A stretch of 64,000 nucleotides of DNA. Origin: Ixodes scapularis. Lineage: Eukaryota > Arthropoda > Arachnida > Ixodida > Ixodidae. Below the pieces are notes generated by a model. It was not told the origin of the DNA and searched no databases. It saw only the letters and a program-made list of their open reading frames with translations. Positions 1-10,059 of this stretch are shown in pieces. How positions within the stretch are numbered: the stretch's first letter is position 1; each line of letters starts with the position of its first letter. The DNA lies in assembly GCF_016920785.2 (NCBI RefSeq), contig NW_024609836.1, forward strand, positions 5,574,406 through 5,638,405, in the 5' to 3' direction. A program made the translations under genes and the position numbers.

Positions 1-1017
1 TTCTTCCTTTTTTTTTGTGAGTGCGAAGTGCACACTTATTTTCAGCTACGAGGATGACGTTTTATTGAGTGTGGGGTTGAATAAATCGTTGCAGGCACCT
101 GCTTCAAAGCTATTCGACTTGCTATAAGAACAACTGTTTTGGTGCATGCATAGATTAACTGCACATTTTTTCTCTTTCGTAGGATTTATTGCAGCAATAC
201 TCTTTTCCATCAAGAGCGCATTGTATTAGTCGGTCAATTATTTAATTGTGCTAATTACCTGGATAAGATGATTCATATATGTGTTCATCCCTTGCCTGGA
301 GAGCAGTCTTGTTGAAAAATGTTGACTACCATTCCTTTCGGTCTCTTTAATAGACTCTTTTCAAAAGTGTGGGCTGCCTATACTTCGTATCACCGTAACT
401 GAAAAAAGGCCAACCGCCACAGGCCCCTCGAGCCAGTCAGAGAGACGGAGCGAAGGTGTGTGACAAATCTGTTTAGACGAGCACTCTGATGATATATTGT
501 CATGTGCCTCTCTCCAATGTGTGTATTGACTCACCGAGACTGTAGCCTTTGCCGTCTGCCAAATTCTGGTGAAACAAACTACAGTAGCTACTACTCTAAT
601 TACCCCAGGCTTTCATACTTTGGGCATTTGTTCGACAAGAATGTTATGTCCGCCATCACTGCGAATTCGGCTCAGCACCTATTGGACTCGAATGCTGCAT
701 TAGCATTCGACGTGAACTGGGGCCCATTCGTGTGCTTTACGCCGAAAAAAATGGTGACAGTTGTGTTGCTTGATGGGGTTCTGCAAAGGGTCTATTGTGT
801 CATACATATAGGAAGTGTCCTGCTATATAACAATGCATCAACACGTACTATTACACTATATGCTCAGAGGCAGGCACGTTGCCAGGGGGGAGGCCCATGG
901 GGCCCGCCCCCCCCCCCCCCCCCGAAATCTTCCATTTCGCTGGGACCGTCTCTCCTTCCCTCCCTCATACAGCATTTTGTCATTTTGCCTGTTCAGAGGT
1001 GTGTTTGTTTTTCCAAT
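1..1017. other. No gene recognised; poly-C tract
   Basis: No family can be recognised here. A 17-C run lies at 907-923, preceded by a GC-rich stretch with a GTTGCCAGGGGGG motif. A similar G-run context (GGCGTAGGCAGGGGG) recurs near 53370, which suggests a shared dispersed repeat end. An open frame over 502-1020 is low-complexity proline in part and is not supported. An in-frame stop at 1018-1020 bounds the PLE frame on its 5' side. Confidence 0.6.
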
Positions 1018-1053
1018 TAACAAGTTACAGCAGTGTGCTTTAATGTTATTATC

Positions 1054-3000
1054 ATGTGTGTAGTTTTAAGTATCCTCTCTGGAATGCCTACAAAGGCCCC
1101 TGGAGGGAATAAATTAATAAATAACATTTTCACATCAGTGGGGAATGGCCCGAAGTTCTGCATGAACTTGAAACCTTCAAGGGTAGATGTGTTTTCCGCA
1201 ATTCAGACTATTTCGAAGGTGACGGGTCATACTGAAAGAGCCACGTTCGTGGATTGTGCTGTTGATAGAATGGACAAACTGATGAATGATAGCTTTCCAA
1301 CTGAAAAGAGAGATTTTCGTGTCATAAGCGCTGCCGTGAAGGAACTAGAAAGGGGATCGCTGCGTCTGCTGCAGACTGACAAAAGTGGTATGTTCGGTGT
1401 ACTTCCCGAGACAGTGTTCGGAAGAAAGGCAGACGAAGCCCTCAGCGCAGTCTTCATTGAATGGAAAGGGAACATTAAGAAAATTAAGAAGAATATTGTT
1501 GAAATCTTCAAGGAAGATGAGATGGATAATTTGGCAAAACAAGTAGTTAACCAAACAAGGTCTTCGTTAAGTCTAAAATTTTTTTTGAAAGATCACAAAC
1601 CGGATATGCTTTTTCGCACAGTAATCAACGAACTCGGATTGTGGCAGTGTAGCTTCTCGAAATTTTTGCAAAGAGGGTTGAATGTAATTCAACTGGAGGG
1701 GAGTCTTTCACTGAGAAATTCAGAGGCACTAATTGATGTTCTAGAGGGCTTTCATGGAAGACAATGCACTGTAATGTCAATGGACATTAAGGATCTATAC
1801 TATTCGCTTGAGAAAGTGCGCTTGATGCAAAGAGTTCGGCAAGTGCTAGAGTTAAACCTGGTAAACTTTCAGTCCAGGACGGGCATCGCCGTCGACAGTT
1901 TCCTTTCACTTCTTGATTTGTACCTTCAAGCAACAGTTGTTGAATATAATGGGCAGAAATATGTTCAAAGAGATGGTGTATGCATTGGATCTTCGGTGGC
2001 TCCGATGTTAGCAGAAATCTATCTTAACACCTTAGATAGTTGCGTAAGTGAAACACTTAAAGAAAATAACTTGAATGGTTGCATTGTTAAAAAGTACGTG
2101 GATGATATTTTTATTTTCGCTTTTCGAGAGAATGATGCTCAGGGTTTGGAATCTATTATAAAAGCAGCAGCTCCGGAGCTTAGGTTTACAACTGAAAAAC
2201 CTGAAAATGGGATCCTGCAGTTTCTAGATTTACGCGTACATGTCGAACAAGGTCTTTGTTGGGAATACGGGAGAAAAGCCGGAAAACCGGTGTTAAGTAG
2301 AAAGAGTTGTAACGCCAAGTCGGTTAAAGCAGGGGTAGTTAAGTCCTTAGTAACTAACGCGTTGGGTAAATCCTGCGCTCATTTTATGAGTAGTGCTGTG
2401 AAAGAACAGTGGAGGAGGCTAGAATCTGCAGGTTATGAAGAAGAATTCATTAAAAGACAATTAGAACTGCAATTTAACAACGAACCACGGGAAAAGGAAG
2501 CAAGAAAGAAGATAGCAGTAATCCCGTATTGCCACGGGATTTCCCACAACCTAAAGGCTCTCGCAAAAAAGTTCGGCGTGGACGTAGTGTTTTCTTCAGA
2601 TTTAGAAATGAGCAGGTTGACGCCCTTTCTGTCGGACCACAAGGGCTGTCAGAAGGCCCATCGGGAACCTTCAGTTCCTTGCAAAGAGAGTGTAGTATAT
2701 GAGATTCCGTCGACATGTGGATTTAGGTACGTGGGACAAACTTCAAGATGCCTCAATGACAGGTTGCTAGAACACAAGAGAAATGTACGCACGCATGCGC
2801 CCAACTCCGAAATAGCAAAGCACATAGAGGAATGCAATAATTGTAATGCGCATTGGTCAGAGACAGAAGTTCTGCATAAAGAGCGAAATGACATTAAGAG
2901 GGTCGTCAAAGAAACAATAAGAATAAGTTCTATTGGAATCTGCATAAGCCAAGCATCGATGCAACTTGGACGCAACTCCAATAAGTTTCTCAGACTTTGA
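1054..3000 (+). CDS. Penelope-like element RT with C-terminal GIY-YIG endonuclease
   Basis: An open frame of about 648 codons with no internal stop; the first ATG after the upstream stop at 1018 is at 1054, and a second lies at 1084. An N-terminal region contains LLQTDKSGMFGVLP, which resembles the conserved PLE segment before the fingers. RT motifs follow in order: motif A MSMDIKDLYYS, motif B GVCIGSSVAPMLAEIYLN, motif C KKYVDDIFIF (YVDD at 2095-2106), then LQFLDLRVH. The last ~120 residues carry a GIY-YIG nuclease: VVYEIP, then FRYVGQTSR and EHKRNV, with Cys/His residues around it. PLEs use the nuclease for target-primed reverse transcription, so this is a self-sufficient retroelement frame. 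The N terminus may be 5'-truncated, since no promoter-like repeat is seen upstream. All catalytic motifs look intact, so the copy may be young. The PLE subfamily was not determined. Confidence 0.93.
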   Translation: MCVVLSILSGMPTKAPGGNKLINNIFTSVGNGPKFCMNLKPSRVDVFSAIQTISKVTGHTERATFVDCAVDRMDKLMNDSFPTEKRDFRVISAAVKELERGSLRLLQTDKSGMFGVLPETVFGRKADEALSAVFIEWKGNIKKIKKNIVEIFKEDEMDNLAKQVVNQTRSSLSLKFFLKDHKPDMLFRTVINELGLWQCSFSKFLQRGLNVIQLEGSLSLRNSEALIDVLEGFHGRQCTVMSMDIKDLYYSLEKVRLMQRVRQVLELNLVNFQSRTGIAVDSFLSLLDLYLQATVVEYNGQKYVQRDGVCIGSSVAPMLAEIYLNTLDSCVSETLKENNLNGCIVKKYVDDIFIFAFRENDAQGLESIIKAAAPELRFTTEKPENGILQFLDLRVHVEQGLCWEYGRKAGKPVLSRKSCNAKSVKAGVVKSLVTNALGKSCAHFMSSAVKEQWRRLESAGYEEEFIKRQLELQFNNEPREKEARKKIAVIPYCHGISHNLKALAKKFGVDVVFSSDLEMSRLTPFLSDHKGCQKAHREPSVPCKESVVYEIPSTCGFRYVGQTSRCLNDRLLEHKRNVRTHAPNSEIAKHIEECNNCNAHWSETEVLHKERNDIKRVVKETIRISSIGICISQASMQLGRNSNKFLRL

Positions 3001-3497
3001 ACGAACGCATTCGGTTTACGAGAAATGTGGGGGAGAGACAATGTATATGTGTATATACATCTATAATTTTTTTTCTTAATGTGCTTGTGATCGCGGTTTC
3101 GAGATCACTAGGGTGTGTTTTCCCGGGGAAAAGAAAAAGGGGAAAAAAAGGTGTTCTCTTTGTGGTCTCTTTATGTCTGGGTGCGTCGCCACGGTTTAAA
3201 GACCATTTTTTTTTTGTGTTTGTGCGCTTTGACGCGACTGTTAGGACAATTCGGGACATATCTCTCTCAAGGTCACTGCGATGATCCGCAGTGTCCCATT
3301 GTTAAGTCCTCGTCTCATGTGTGGGTTGTTTTTTTATCTTTTGCGTGTGTTGCATCCGGTTCGAAATGTCTGCAACAAAGGAGTTTATCTGTAGAGTGTG
3401 GTTGTGAAAAAGTTCCGTGGGTACTTAAAGGCTGTTTGAGAAATAAACCAGTTAGCTGAGAAAAGCGTCAAAGTACAGGCTAGCTGGTGGAAGTCAA
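3001..3497 (+). other. PLE 3' untranslated region
   Basis: Non-coding tail of the PLE. It is T- and GT-rich, with a perfect 7-bp stem at 3274-3280/3287-3293 (CACTGCG...CGCAGTG) around a 6-base loop. An AATAAA lies at 3442-3447, followed by GTTAGCTGAG, a sequence that recurs in the repeat units just downstream (3771 and 3858). This links the tail to the terminal repeats. No complete hammerhead ribozyme core was found by eye. Confidence 0.55.
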
Positions 3498-3853
3498 CCA
3501 TTTCGTCGTTTACCCTGAGACTGGTTTTTTTTTTGAAGAGCAGAAGTAACAGAAAAACAGACAGGTCTCAAACTCAGCTACAAGTTTATTTCAACAGCCT
3601 CCTCTTATATAGTTCGTTCTCGTCGTCATCAACCAATCACATACGACTTGACCTCTGCACCGTGGCTTGAGTGGAACCTGTAAAGTCACGGTGCAGAGGT
3701 CAAGTCGTATGTGATTGGTTGATGACGACGAGAACGAACTATATAAGAGGAGGTTGTTGAAATAAACTTGTAGCTGAGTTTGAGACCTGTCTGTTTTTCT
3801 GTTACTTCTGCTCTTCAAAAAAAACCCCAGTCTCAGGGTAAACGACGAAATGG
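3498..3853. repeat. Near-perfect 167-bp inverted repeat (PLE terminal-repeat palindrome)
   Basis: Left arm 3498-3664 and right arm 3687-3853 are reverse complements, with three mismatches by eye and a 22-base centre. Each arm contains a TATATAAG-type box, a GAAATAAACTTGTAGCTGAG segment and the CAGTCTCAGGGTAAACG end. PLEs are known to carry terminal repeats in tandem or inverted partial arrangements, so this is probably two head-to-head PLE termini. An assembly foldback is possible and would give the same picture. Confidence 0.85.
3740..3747 (+). promoter_or_regulatory. TATA-like box in PLE terminal repeat
   Basis: TATATAAG, followed about 25 bases later by the GAAATAAACTTG segment. The mirror copy lies on the minus strand at 3605-3612 in the left arm. 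Its position in a PLE terminal repeat suggests a Pol II promoter; there is no direct evidence. Confidence 0.4.
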
Positions 3854-3934
3854 CAGTTAGCTGAGTTTGAGACGTTCTCTGTGTCTGTTCCTTCTACTGA
3901 AAGTCCTTCCGATTTCTTCCACCGCAGTCTCAGG
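3771..3934 (+). repeat. Two diverged tandem copies of PLE terminal unit
   Basis: Unit A (3771-3836) and unit B (3858-3934) both start TAGCTGAGTTTGAGAC and end CAGTCTCAGG, with diverged pyrimidine-rich middles. Unit A belongs to the right arm of the palindrome. The PLE 3' tail near 3450 has the same GTTAGCTGAG start, consistent with tandem terminal repeats of one PLE family. Confidence 0.6.
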
Positions 3935-4372
3935 TGTAATACATGATTACATCACTGGAGTTGGTTTTCGGATGCACCACATTTTCAGGAAAGGTTGAAC
4001 GAGTGCAGCCCCATGCCACAAGTCTGCCAGTCTGGTATGTCCCATTAATTAATATTGAAGGGTCAGAGATGCGAGTGTCCTTGTAAGGTCCAGAGTGTGC
4101 AGTGAACACAATTCTCGGTGTATAGACTCTCAAGGCGTGAAGGCAAGCGGAAATATGTTTATCTGGTTAGTGTATGAAATATGTTCATTTCCACTTGATT
4201 ACATAATTAATGATTCTTAGGAAATGGTTCCATAACGAGTTCTTTCTGCGACAGTCTCGTGTCAGGCATTCAGTCGTAGTACCTGTAGGCCTTGTTGTCG
4301 GATGACACTCCTGTCACGTCGGTGTTCAGTTTGGTCGAGTGGCAACTTTGACCGACTGATGCTGTCTAGTAA
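3935..4372. other. No gene recognised
   Basis: Unique-looking sequence after the PLE repeats. No domain, RNA gene or clear repeat was recognised. Confidence 0.5.
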
Positions 4373-5890
4373 TCATACGTCATGTGCGGCCACTGACGCC
4401 TGATGCACTGAAGCTGCAGGGCTGGCTTCTAATCCGAAAATATTCCTGGTAGTTTTCTGCATCAATGCAGCAAGATCGGGCATGTATTGCTTACGTGGCT
4501 GTGCCTTTTGCTGTACCGTTGACTTGATACAGTGTCGTACGGAACGGCGTTCCAAGGAACGGCGTTCCTGGAACGCGTTCCTTTTAGGAGGAACGAAGGA
4601 ACGCCGCCGTTCCATTTTGCATCCATGGAACTGGAACGGGAACTCGTTACATTTTTACGGGAACGGAAGAAGGAACGGCGTTCCTTTTTCTTCGTCCAAT
4701 GGGGTAATTTGTATTTTATTTCTAACAGGGAATGTATGAAAGTACCAAAACATTATCTTTATGAAGTGCAGGATCTCGTTAACTTTTTGGCTACTAATCC
4801 TATAAATTATTTTGTGTGGTCCTCGCTTGCTAACAGTTTCGGGTGCAGGAGAGCTGGCGGGCATTGATTCTTTTTTGAGTGCCCGAAACTGCGGTCCAAA
4901 ACGCAAAACTTTTAGTAAAAGGAAAAGACAAAGAAGGAGGGTTGTTTTCAACTCAGTTACTTTCTTTGGTTCCACGAATCCTTATACGCCCAGAAATCGT
5001 ATTCCGACTAAAGCAATTTCTGAACTTCAATAACGATACCTGCAATTACAAGATTACGGATCGCCAGTTATCGGACTTACCCTTGTATCCCGAACATTGG
5101 TCACTTAAAAGATAAACAAAAAAATAACCTTTATTCTTTCTCTTGTCCCCCACCTTCAAACTGAACAGCAAATCCAACCTTCACAACGAAGTATTTGTAG
5201 CTTTCAAGACTGACTTTCCAAAAGCTTTACCCTCTCCTTTACTTGCTCGTCTTTCGAACAGCAACATCGAGAAGCAACTGTTGTTAAGTTCAAACAGGGG
5301 AGTCGGTTGAATTGAAACGTGTGAGGTTGTTGTAAAACGCTCGTGCAATCTTGGGTAAAAGTACATTTGGCTCGTCCGAATTGTGCACTACAAGCATGGA
5401 CATGGTTAATAGCTGAGATTTTTAACATGAATATGTTAAAAAATGAAACCCTGCTTCCGCGTGTTTTCTTCTCTGGGTGCCCTTCCACCACGACATACAA
5501 ACTCGTATATCGACTATTAACGGGATAGATAAAAAAAGATAAGAAAACTCTGCTTGATTTAACTAAATATGGTAATTAGCAAAAATACAAATGTAATGTA
5601 TATGTAACGATACGTTCCATTTTTTTAAAACTGTAACGGGAACGAGTTCCTTTCTCACAGATGGAACTTGTAACGGGAACGCGTTCCAAAAATCAGAAGG
5701 AACGAGGAACGAGCTTTCGTTCCTTTTTTTGAGGAACGTGTACAACACTGACTTGATAGCTGGCAAGAATGTTTGTTTGCTATCTAAGTCTGGTGATGCT
5801 TGCAGTTCACTTTTGAGAGCAACCAACCATTCTATTCCTTCAAGTCACTCAGTGGCATTCTCCCTCAAAGTTGGAAATTGTGTGCTTCGT
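4373..5890 (-). pseudogene. Unidentified minus-strand open frame split by a hAT insertion
   Basis: On the minus strand an open frame reads through about 5860-5751. After removing the hAT element (4530-5750) and one copy of its 8-bp duplication, it continues in the same frame through 4529-4373, ending ...VAAHDV then stop. Both sides read the same codons across the junction (Ile-Lys-Ser). The joined stretch is about 79 codons and is preceded by an in-frame TGA. The composition (SELQASPDLDSKQ, LMQKTTRNIFG) is protein-like, but no family was recognised. It could be an exon, part of an older element or chance. Confidence 0.35.
4530..5750. mobile_element. Non-autonomous hAT-like DNA transposon
   Basis: A 1221-bp element with ends CAGTGTCGTAC and, reverse-complemented, CAGTGTTGTAC. 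It is flanked by a perfect 8-bp target duplication ACTTGATA (4522-4529 and 5751-5758), the hAT signature. Both subterminal regions (about 150 bp each) are packed with GGAACG/CGTTCC motifs in both orientations, plausible transposase-binding sites. No transposase frame is present, so movement would have needed a transposase supplied elsewhere. The intact duplication implies a fairly recent insertion. Confidence 0.9.
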
Positions 5891-6119
5891 GGAGTGGGCA
5901 CAGATAATTGCTGTCAGCAAATTTTTAGGTATTGTCCTTGGACGACAACCGACACTAAATCCACTGTCACTGCATTGCCGCTCAATTGCTTTGTTGTGCT
6001 TACGTCTCGTTGAGGTGATGGACATCTGCAGGAGCTTCGGGGTAATCAGGGATTCAGTATCTTCGATTCAGCACCTTCGGCATCAGGGACAAAGGTCGTT
6101 GAAGGTAATCCTTAATCTC

Positions 6120-7401
6120 CCGTGGTTACTCCTCGAGACGTGATCGAGGGTCGTTCGGCACGAACCCTCGCAGACCAATCCATTGGTACGGGCAGCTTTG
6201 GTAGACATGGTCGGCTTCATGCAGTTGTAGCAAAGTGGTTTTCGGTCGGGCATTCGCATCACCTACGTTTTCCTCGGTGTACTTTGTTGAGCACAGACCT
6301 ACACACGATGTCGGGAATGCTTCGGCGTTGGGATGTCTCATTGAATTGGCATTGAATACTAAGGGGCATTGTGGCGTAAGTTGCCCTTGGTTTGTCAGAT
6401 GCCGCTTCGCTCGCAGAAGTCTTGGTTGAAATACCTGTCAAACTTGTTCCGAATCAATGTCGGCAATCAAAATAAAAGCCGGGCAACGGATGGCAGGAAC
6501 TTGCTTTCTGATCTCCTCCCAGACAACGTCATGGATGATGTCGCGGATGCCTGGGAGGCTGGCGTCGAAGTAGCAGCTGGACAACTCGAGCGTCGAGATG
6601 CCGGGAAGTTGTTCAGTGACAGGCTCGGGCATGCAGTGCACATTCAATGTTGGAAGCCTCGGTGATATGAACACTTCGACTGTTGGAGGGTTGCGGACAA
6701 TGCTGCCGAAGGTGTTGTCCCTCACATGAGGGACATGGGATTCTTAGGTTCTTGTCTTCTGTAGCATCAAGGTCGGCGTGGGCGTGGGCGTGGGCGCTCG
6801 ATCAAGCACAAAACATCCTCCACGAGTGCGGTGGCGCTCTCGTTGGGGCAGTGTCCTGGGCGGAATCGTGAATGCGGCTCTCTCTCGTTGATGTTGGCTG
6901 ACGAATGCGCGCTTCAGCTCGATCTTGCAAACTTCCCATGACGTTAAGGGGGATCCATGGTTCTCAGACCAGCGCCGGCAGTTTTTTCACGAGAAGTATA
7001 GGTTCTGCAGGACCTGGTTGTCTGTCCACCCAATGTGGCGGGCGACACTGTCATATTGTTCAATCCAATCCTTGATGTCTTCATACACCTTGCGTAAAAA
7101 AGCGTCGGAGTGTAATTTGCGACGGGCATGCAAACAATGGTGGGAGGGGACGCGGTTTGCTGCTACAGGTTTGTCGTTATTGCTTAGTCAGCTTCGGTTT
7201 TTCTGGCAGGAGACCGAATTCCGGTGGTTTTTCCTGGTAGCAGCAACTGGCTTGGATTTCAGGTGCTTCGTGGTGTATTTCCGAGGTTACTACTTGTGGT
7301 ACTCGCTCGTCTTGCGGTTGTTCTGCCAGGCTCGGGTTAGGACTTTTCTTACGGCTCGCCGGGGGTATAAGACGTAGGATAGTCCGCCACTCGTGTCCCA
7401 T
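6120..7401 (-). pseudogene. Decayed Ty3-type gag
   Basis: On the minus strand a likely start at 7401-7399 begins MGHEWRTILRLIPPASRKK. A middle segment near 6530 (IIHDVVWEEIRKQVP) resembles the VADVVREEVR-type repeats of tick Ty3 gag proteins. A CCHC knuckle lies near 6190-6240 (CYNC, then DHVYQSC), followed by IGLRGFVPNDPRSR, a typical post-knuckle sequence of these gags. The frame shifts several times, including inside the knuckle, and has many stops. The upstream stretch GTTCTGGTGGAGGCGCTGG near 7470 resembles the leader of such elements. No matching pol or LTR pair is clear, so this is a fragment. Confidence 0.6.
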
Positions 7402-7883
7402 TATCGTGCAACTCGGCTGAGGAGCCGCCGGGTTCAGAAAGAGTGAAGGGCTATGGGTAAGTACCCAGCGCCTCCACCAGAACATACGATGACAGCCGAG
7501 CATTACCTGCAGTGTTCCAGAATAGTGAATATTGATAGAAGATATGACTGGAACAAGGATCCGTGACAATATAACAAAACTCGCAGAAGAGAGTCTATCC
7601 TGACCAGTGAAGAAGCTGCATTGCGCTTTAATGGCATTCTGTCCGAATAAATTCTTTTCCTCGGGGTTTGCTGACTGCCGTGGGCGAACTGAAATGAAAT
7701 GGATGTGGGACTACTTTTCTGGCAATGAGCCACTGCAGACAGTTTCCACAAAGCGGCGTGAGCTCGGTAGGTAACACGCTCGATGAAATGTCCGTACAGC
7801 TTGCAATTCGCGTAACGAGTGTGGATGAAACGTTTGTGGTGACGAAACATGCGACAGACCAGCGGGATCAACACCAACTGTAA
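7402..7883 (-). other. Probable leader of the decayed Ty3-type element
   Basis: Non-coding; it lies upstream of the gag remnant in its orientation. A primer-binding site and LTR borders could not be fixed. Confidence 0.3.
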
Positions 7884-8113
7884 CACCTGTGCTCCGTGAA
7901 AGTGCACGTCTACGCCGGAACAATTTCGGAAGCAGCACAGCATCACCTAAAGCATGGCACAGGAACTACCAGCTTGAAGGCAGCTCTTCGGTGCGCCGCA
8001 CACCTGTGCTCCGTGAAAGTGCACTTCTACGCCGGAACAATTTGTAAGCAGCACAGCATCATTCAGCACGGCACGGGAACTACCAGCTTCAAGGCAGCCT
8101 TCCGGTGCGCCGC
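7884..8113. repeat. Tandem duplication, unit about 115 bp
   Basis: Unit 1 (7884-8000) and unit 2 (8001-8113) both begin CACCTGTGCTCCGTGAAAG and end GGTGCGCCGCA, with roughly 10% differences. It may be part of an LTR or leader; no function is evident. Confidence 0.75.
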
Positions 8114-8690
8114 ACAACCAAAGTGGGCCCTCGGTCATTTGACCGGAGCTGCACCACGATTGCACACCGCCAAGCACGACCCACGCAATTTCCGTCGCTA
8201 AACTGTGTATCCAAATATATTGCACAAGCTTCACTGCAAACCTCGAAGATTCCGTTGGTCAACGAGAGAACAGAAACGTCGCCTTAAATTTTATCCTAGC
8301 GGTATCCGAATAAATCCGAGGTCTGAGCAACGTAGGTCAGATTGTCTTTTCCGTGGCAATATCCCGGCCGGTTACCAGCGAAATGCACACGGTCACCAGC
8401 GAAATGCACACCGTTCCTCCGTATTTTCACGTTATACGTACGTGAAACACCACGCTGACCTCTGAAGTCGCTTTCGACCGGCCTCATATGACGGCTTCTG
8501 TGTCTGAAATCAACACGCCGAGACGAACAACAACAACCAACAAAGCATTCGACAAGCTCCGGCCCAGCTGGGGCCAGCCGCTGCGTGGGCGCTGCCATCT
8601 TTCCTGTGACGTCACGTATTTGGTTTGGTCATGTGACGAGTAGTCAAATTTGCGTACAATGCAGACCGGAACCCCGGTTTATGGCTTTAA
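8114..8690. other. No gene recognised
   Basis: No coding homology was seen. The only notable item is a short direct repeat CCAGCGAAATGCACAC(G/C)G near 8376-8412. Confidence 0.5.
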
Positions 8691-9257
8691 AGGGTACTCC
8701 ACCGTTTTTTTTATTGTCTCCGATTTGCTTGAAATTTTGCTAAACTAACCAACAAACATTGCTAAAATAGTATCCCAAATATTAAGTCAAAATATTGTTT
8801 TTTCGCGAAGTTATTGAATTTACAGTTTTGGTCTTCACCATGTTTTTCAAACTGAAAGTATCTACTGGCAACAACAACAAAGTGACATCAGTGGAAGGCA
8901 GGGGTTAACTTTTTGGACTACAGATGTTGTTCCCAACGGATTTGAAGCAGTTTCTTGGTGTCAAATGAGTGCTTTGGAAGCTCGCTCCCGTATCCGCGCT
9001 CCAGCACGGAACAAATGATTGGCATATTCTATTTTTAGACTACTTGCTTGACTGGCAAGCCTGCCTGCCACTGACGTCACGGCACTGAAAAGTGCGCAAA
9101 TATTTGAATATTGGTTTTTGCATCATTTCCATTTGCCGATTTCACAATACCTATTATGAATTTCACGATGCTAAATAATATACCGGAAAGGCTAAAGGCC
9201 GGGGAGTCAGAAAATATAGTTAGTTGAGGTAGCTCAAAAAATCGGTGGAGTACCCCT
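8691..9257. mobile_element. TTAA-flanked TIR element (piggyBac/Kolobok-type MITE)
   Basis: Left end AGGGTACTCCACCG and right end, reverse-complemented, AGGGGTACTCCACCGATTTTTT, differing by one G. It is flanked on both sides by TTAA (8687-8690 and 9258-9261). TTAA duplication is typical of piggyBac and Kolobok-type elements. The 567-bp AT-rich interior has no transposase. Confidence 0.8.
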
Positions 9258-9261
9258 TTAA

Positions 9262-9632
9262 GCCCCTCTACCTCGTTGGTTGTGGGACTCCCGCGGAGGG
9301 GGGTACCTCCCTCACTCACTTCAATCCACCAGCCGTCGTTCGAAGCGTAATCTATATTTTCGTTTCATTACTGTGTGTTCGAAACAGCAATGCTGAAGCG
9401 ACAAATGGCGATCACAACACCGCCATTTCTCCCGCAGTGGCCACTCGAGGAACTGCACGTGACATCTATTTTGGCGTCAATCGGCCATTTCGGAGCCGAA
9501 ACAGATACGGTGGAAAGGGTTACAGGGGTGCCACCCCCGACTCCCCAGCGGACGCGCCGCGGAATACTACCGAAGTTATGCGCCTAGGTCGGGATGCGCT
9601 ACCTGAAAGCACCGCTGGGGCCATAGAGTTAT
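9262..9632. other. No gene recognised
   Basis: Between the two TTAA elements. Overlapping open frames are present but none resembles a known protein. Confidence 0.4.
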
Positions 9633-9636
9633 TTAA

Positions 9637-9800
9637 GGGGTATTCACACGAGGGAGAAATCCCAGGGATTTCTCCCCGGCACGCGCGCATCACGAGATGA
9701 AAACGCGAGGCTTTTGCACATCGCAAAGCCTGACGTTTTCGTCGTGGGATGCGCGTGCCGGGGAGAAATCCCCGGGATTTCTCCCTCGTGTGAATACCCC
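9637..9800. mobile_element. 164-bp palindromic TTAA MITE
   Basis: Starts GGGGTATTCACACGAGGGAG and ends with its reverse complement, flanked by TTAA (9633-9636, 9801-9804). The arms continue inward (GGGATTTCTCCCCGGCACGCG) so that almost the whole element is a hairpin. It is a different family from the 8691-9257 element, given the different ends and size. Confidence 0.88.
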
Positions 9801-9804
9801 TTAA

Positions 9805-9956
9805 AGTACAAGATACAAATACATTTGGTTGCATTTGTATCTTGCACTTAAATTAGTTTTTCGAAATGTAATTAGATTTGTAATTAAATGCATTTATGAC
9901 AAAGTATTTTGTATTTGTATTTCGATACATATTTGCATGTATTTTGCCCATACCTG
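9805..9956 (-). mobile_element. Possible hAT-type terminus
   Basis: Read on the minus strand it begins CAGGTATGGGCAAAATACATG, then runs of GATACAAAT-type repeats, an arrangement common at hAT ends. The other end is not visible, and the TTAA MITE at 9637 is inserted in or next to it. Weakly supported. Confidence 0.35.
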
Positions 9957-9980
9957 GTTCTGTTGCTGTGCCGCCATGAT

Positions 9981-10059
9981 CTAGGTTCAAGTGGCGCTAG
10001 TGTGCTGACGCAAAGTGAAGCAGACCGCAACCAGTCGAAAATTGACTTCCGGTAATGCA
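9981..10059 (+). repeat. Left end of outer TIR family split by LINE-A
   Basis: CTAGGTTCAAGTGGCGCTAG up to the CTTCCGGTAATGCA that forms the LINE-A target duplication. It matches 30733-30822 closely, and the family continues after LINE-A at 27528. An inverted version of the end lies at 28403-28480, so the pre-insertion element was about 1 kb with inverted ends. Confidence 0.7.

Noticed and set aside
502..1020. 172-codon open frame before the PLE
   Set aside because: Proline run comes from a poly-C tract, there is no domain, and it ends before the PLE frame begins.
3274..3293. Hammerhead ribozyme
   Set aside because: Only one stem; the conserved CTGANGA and GAAA cores are not arranged around it.
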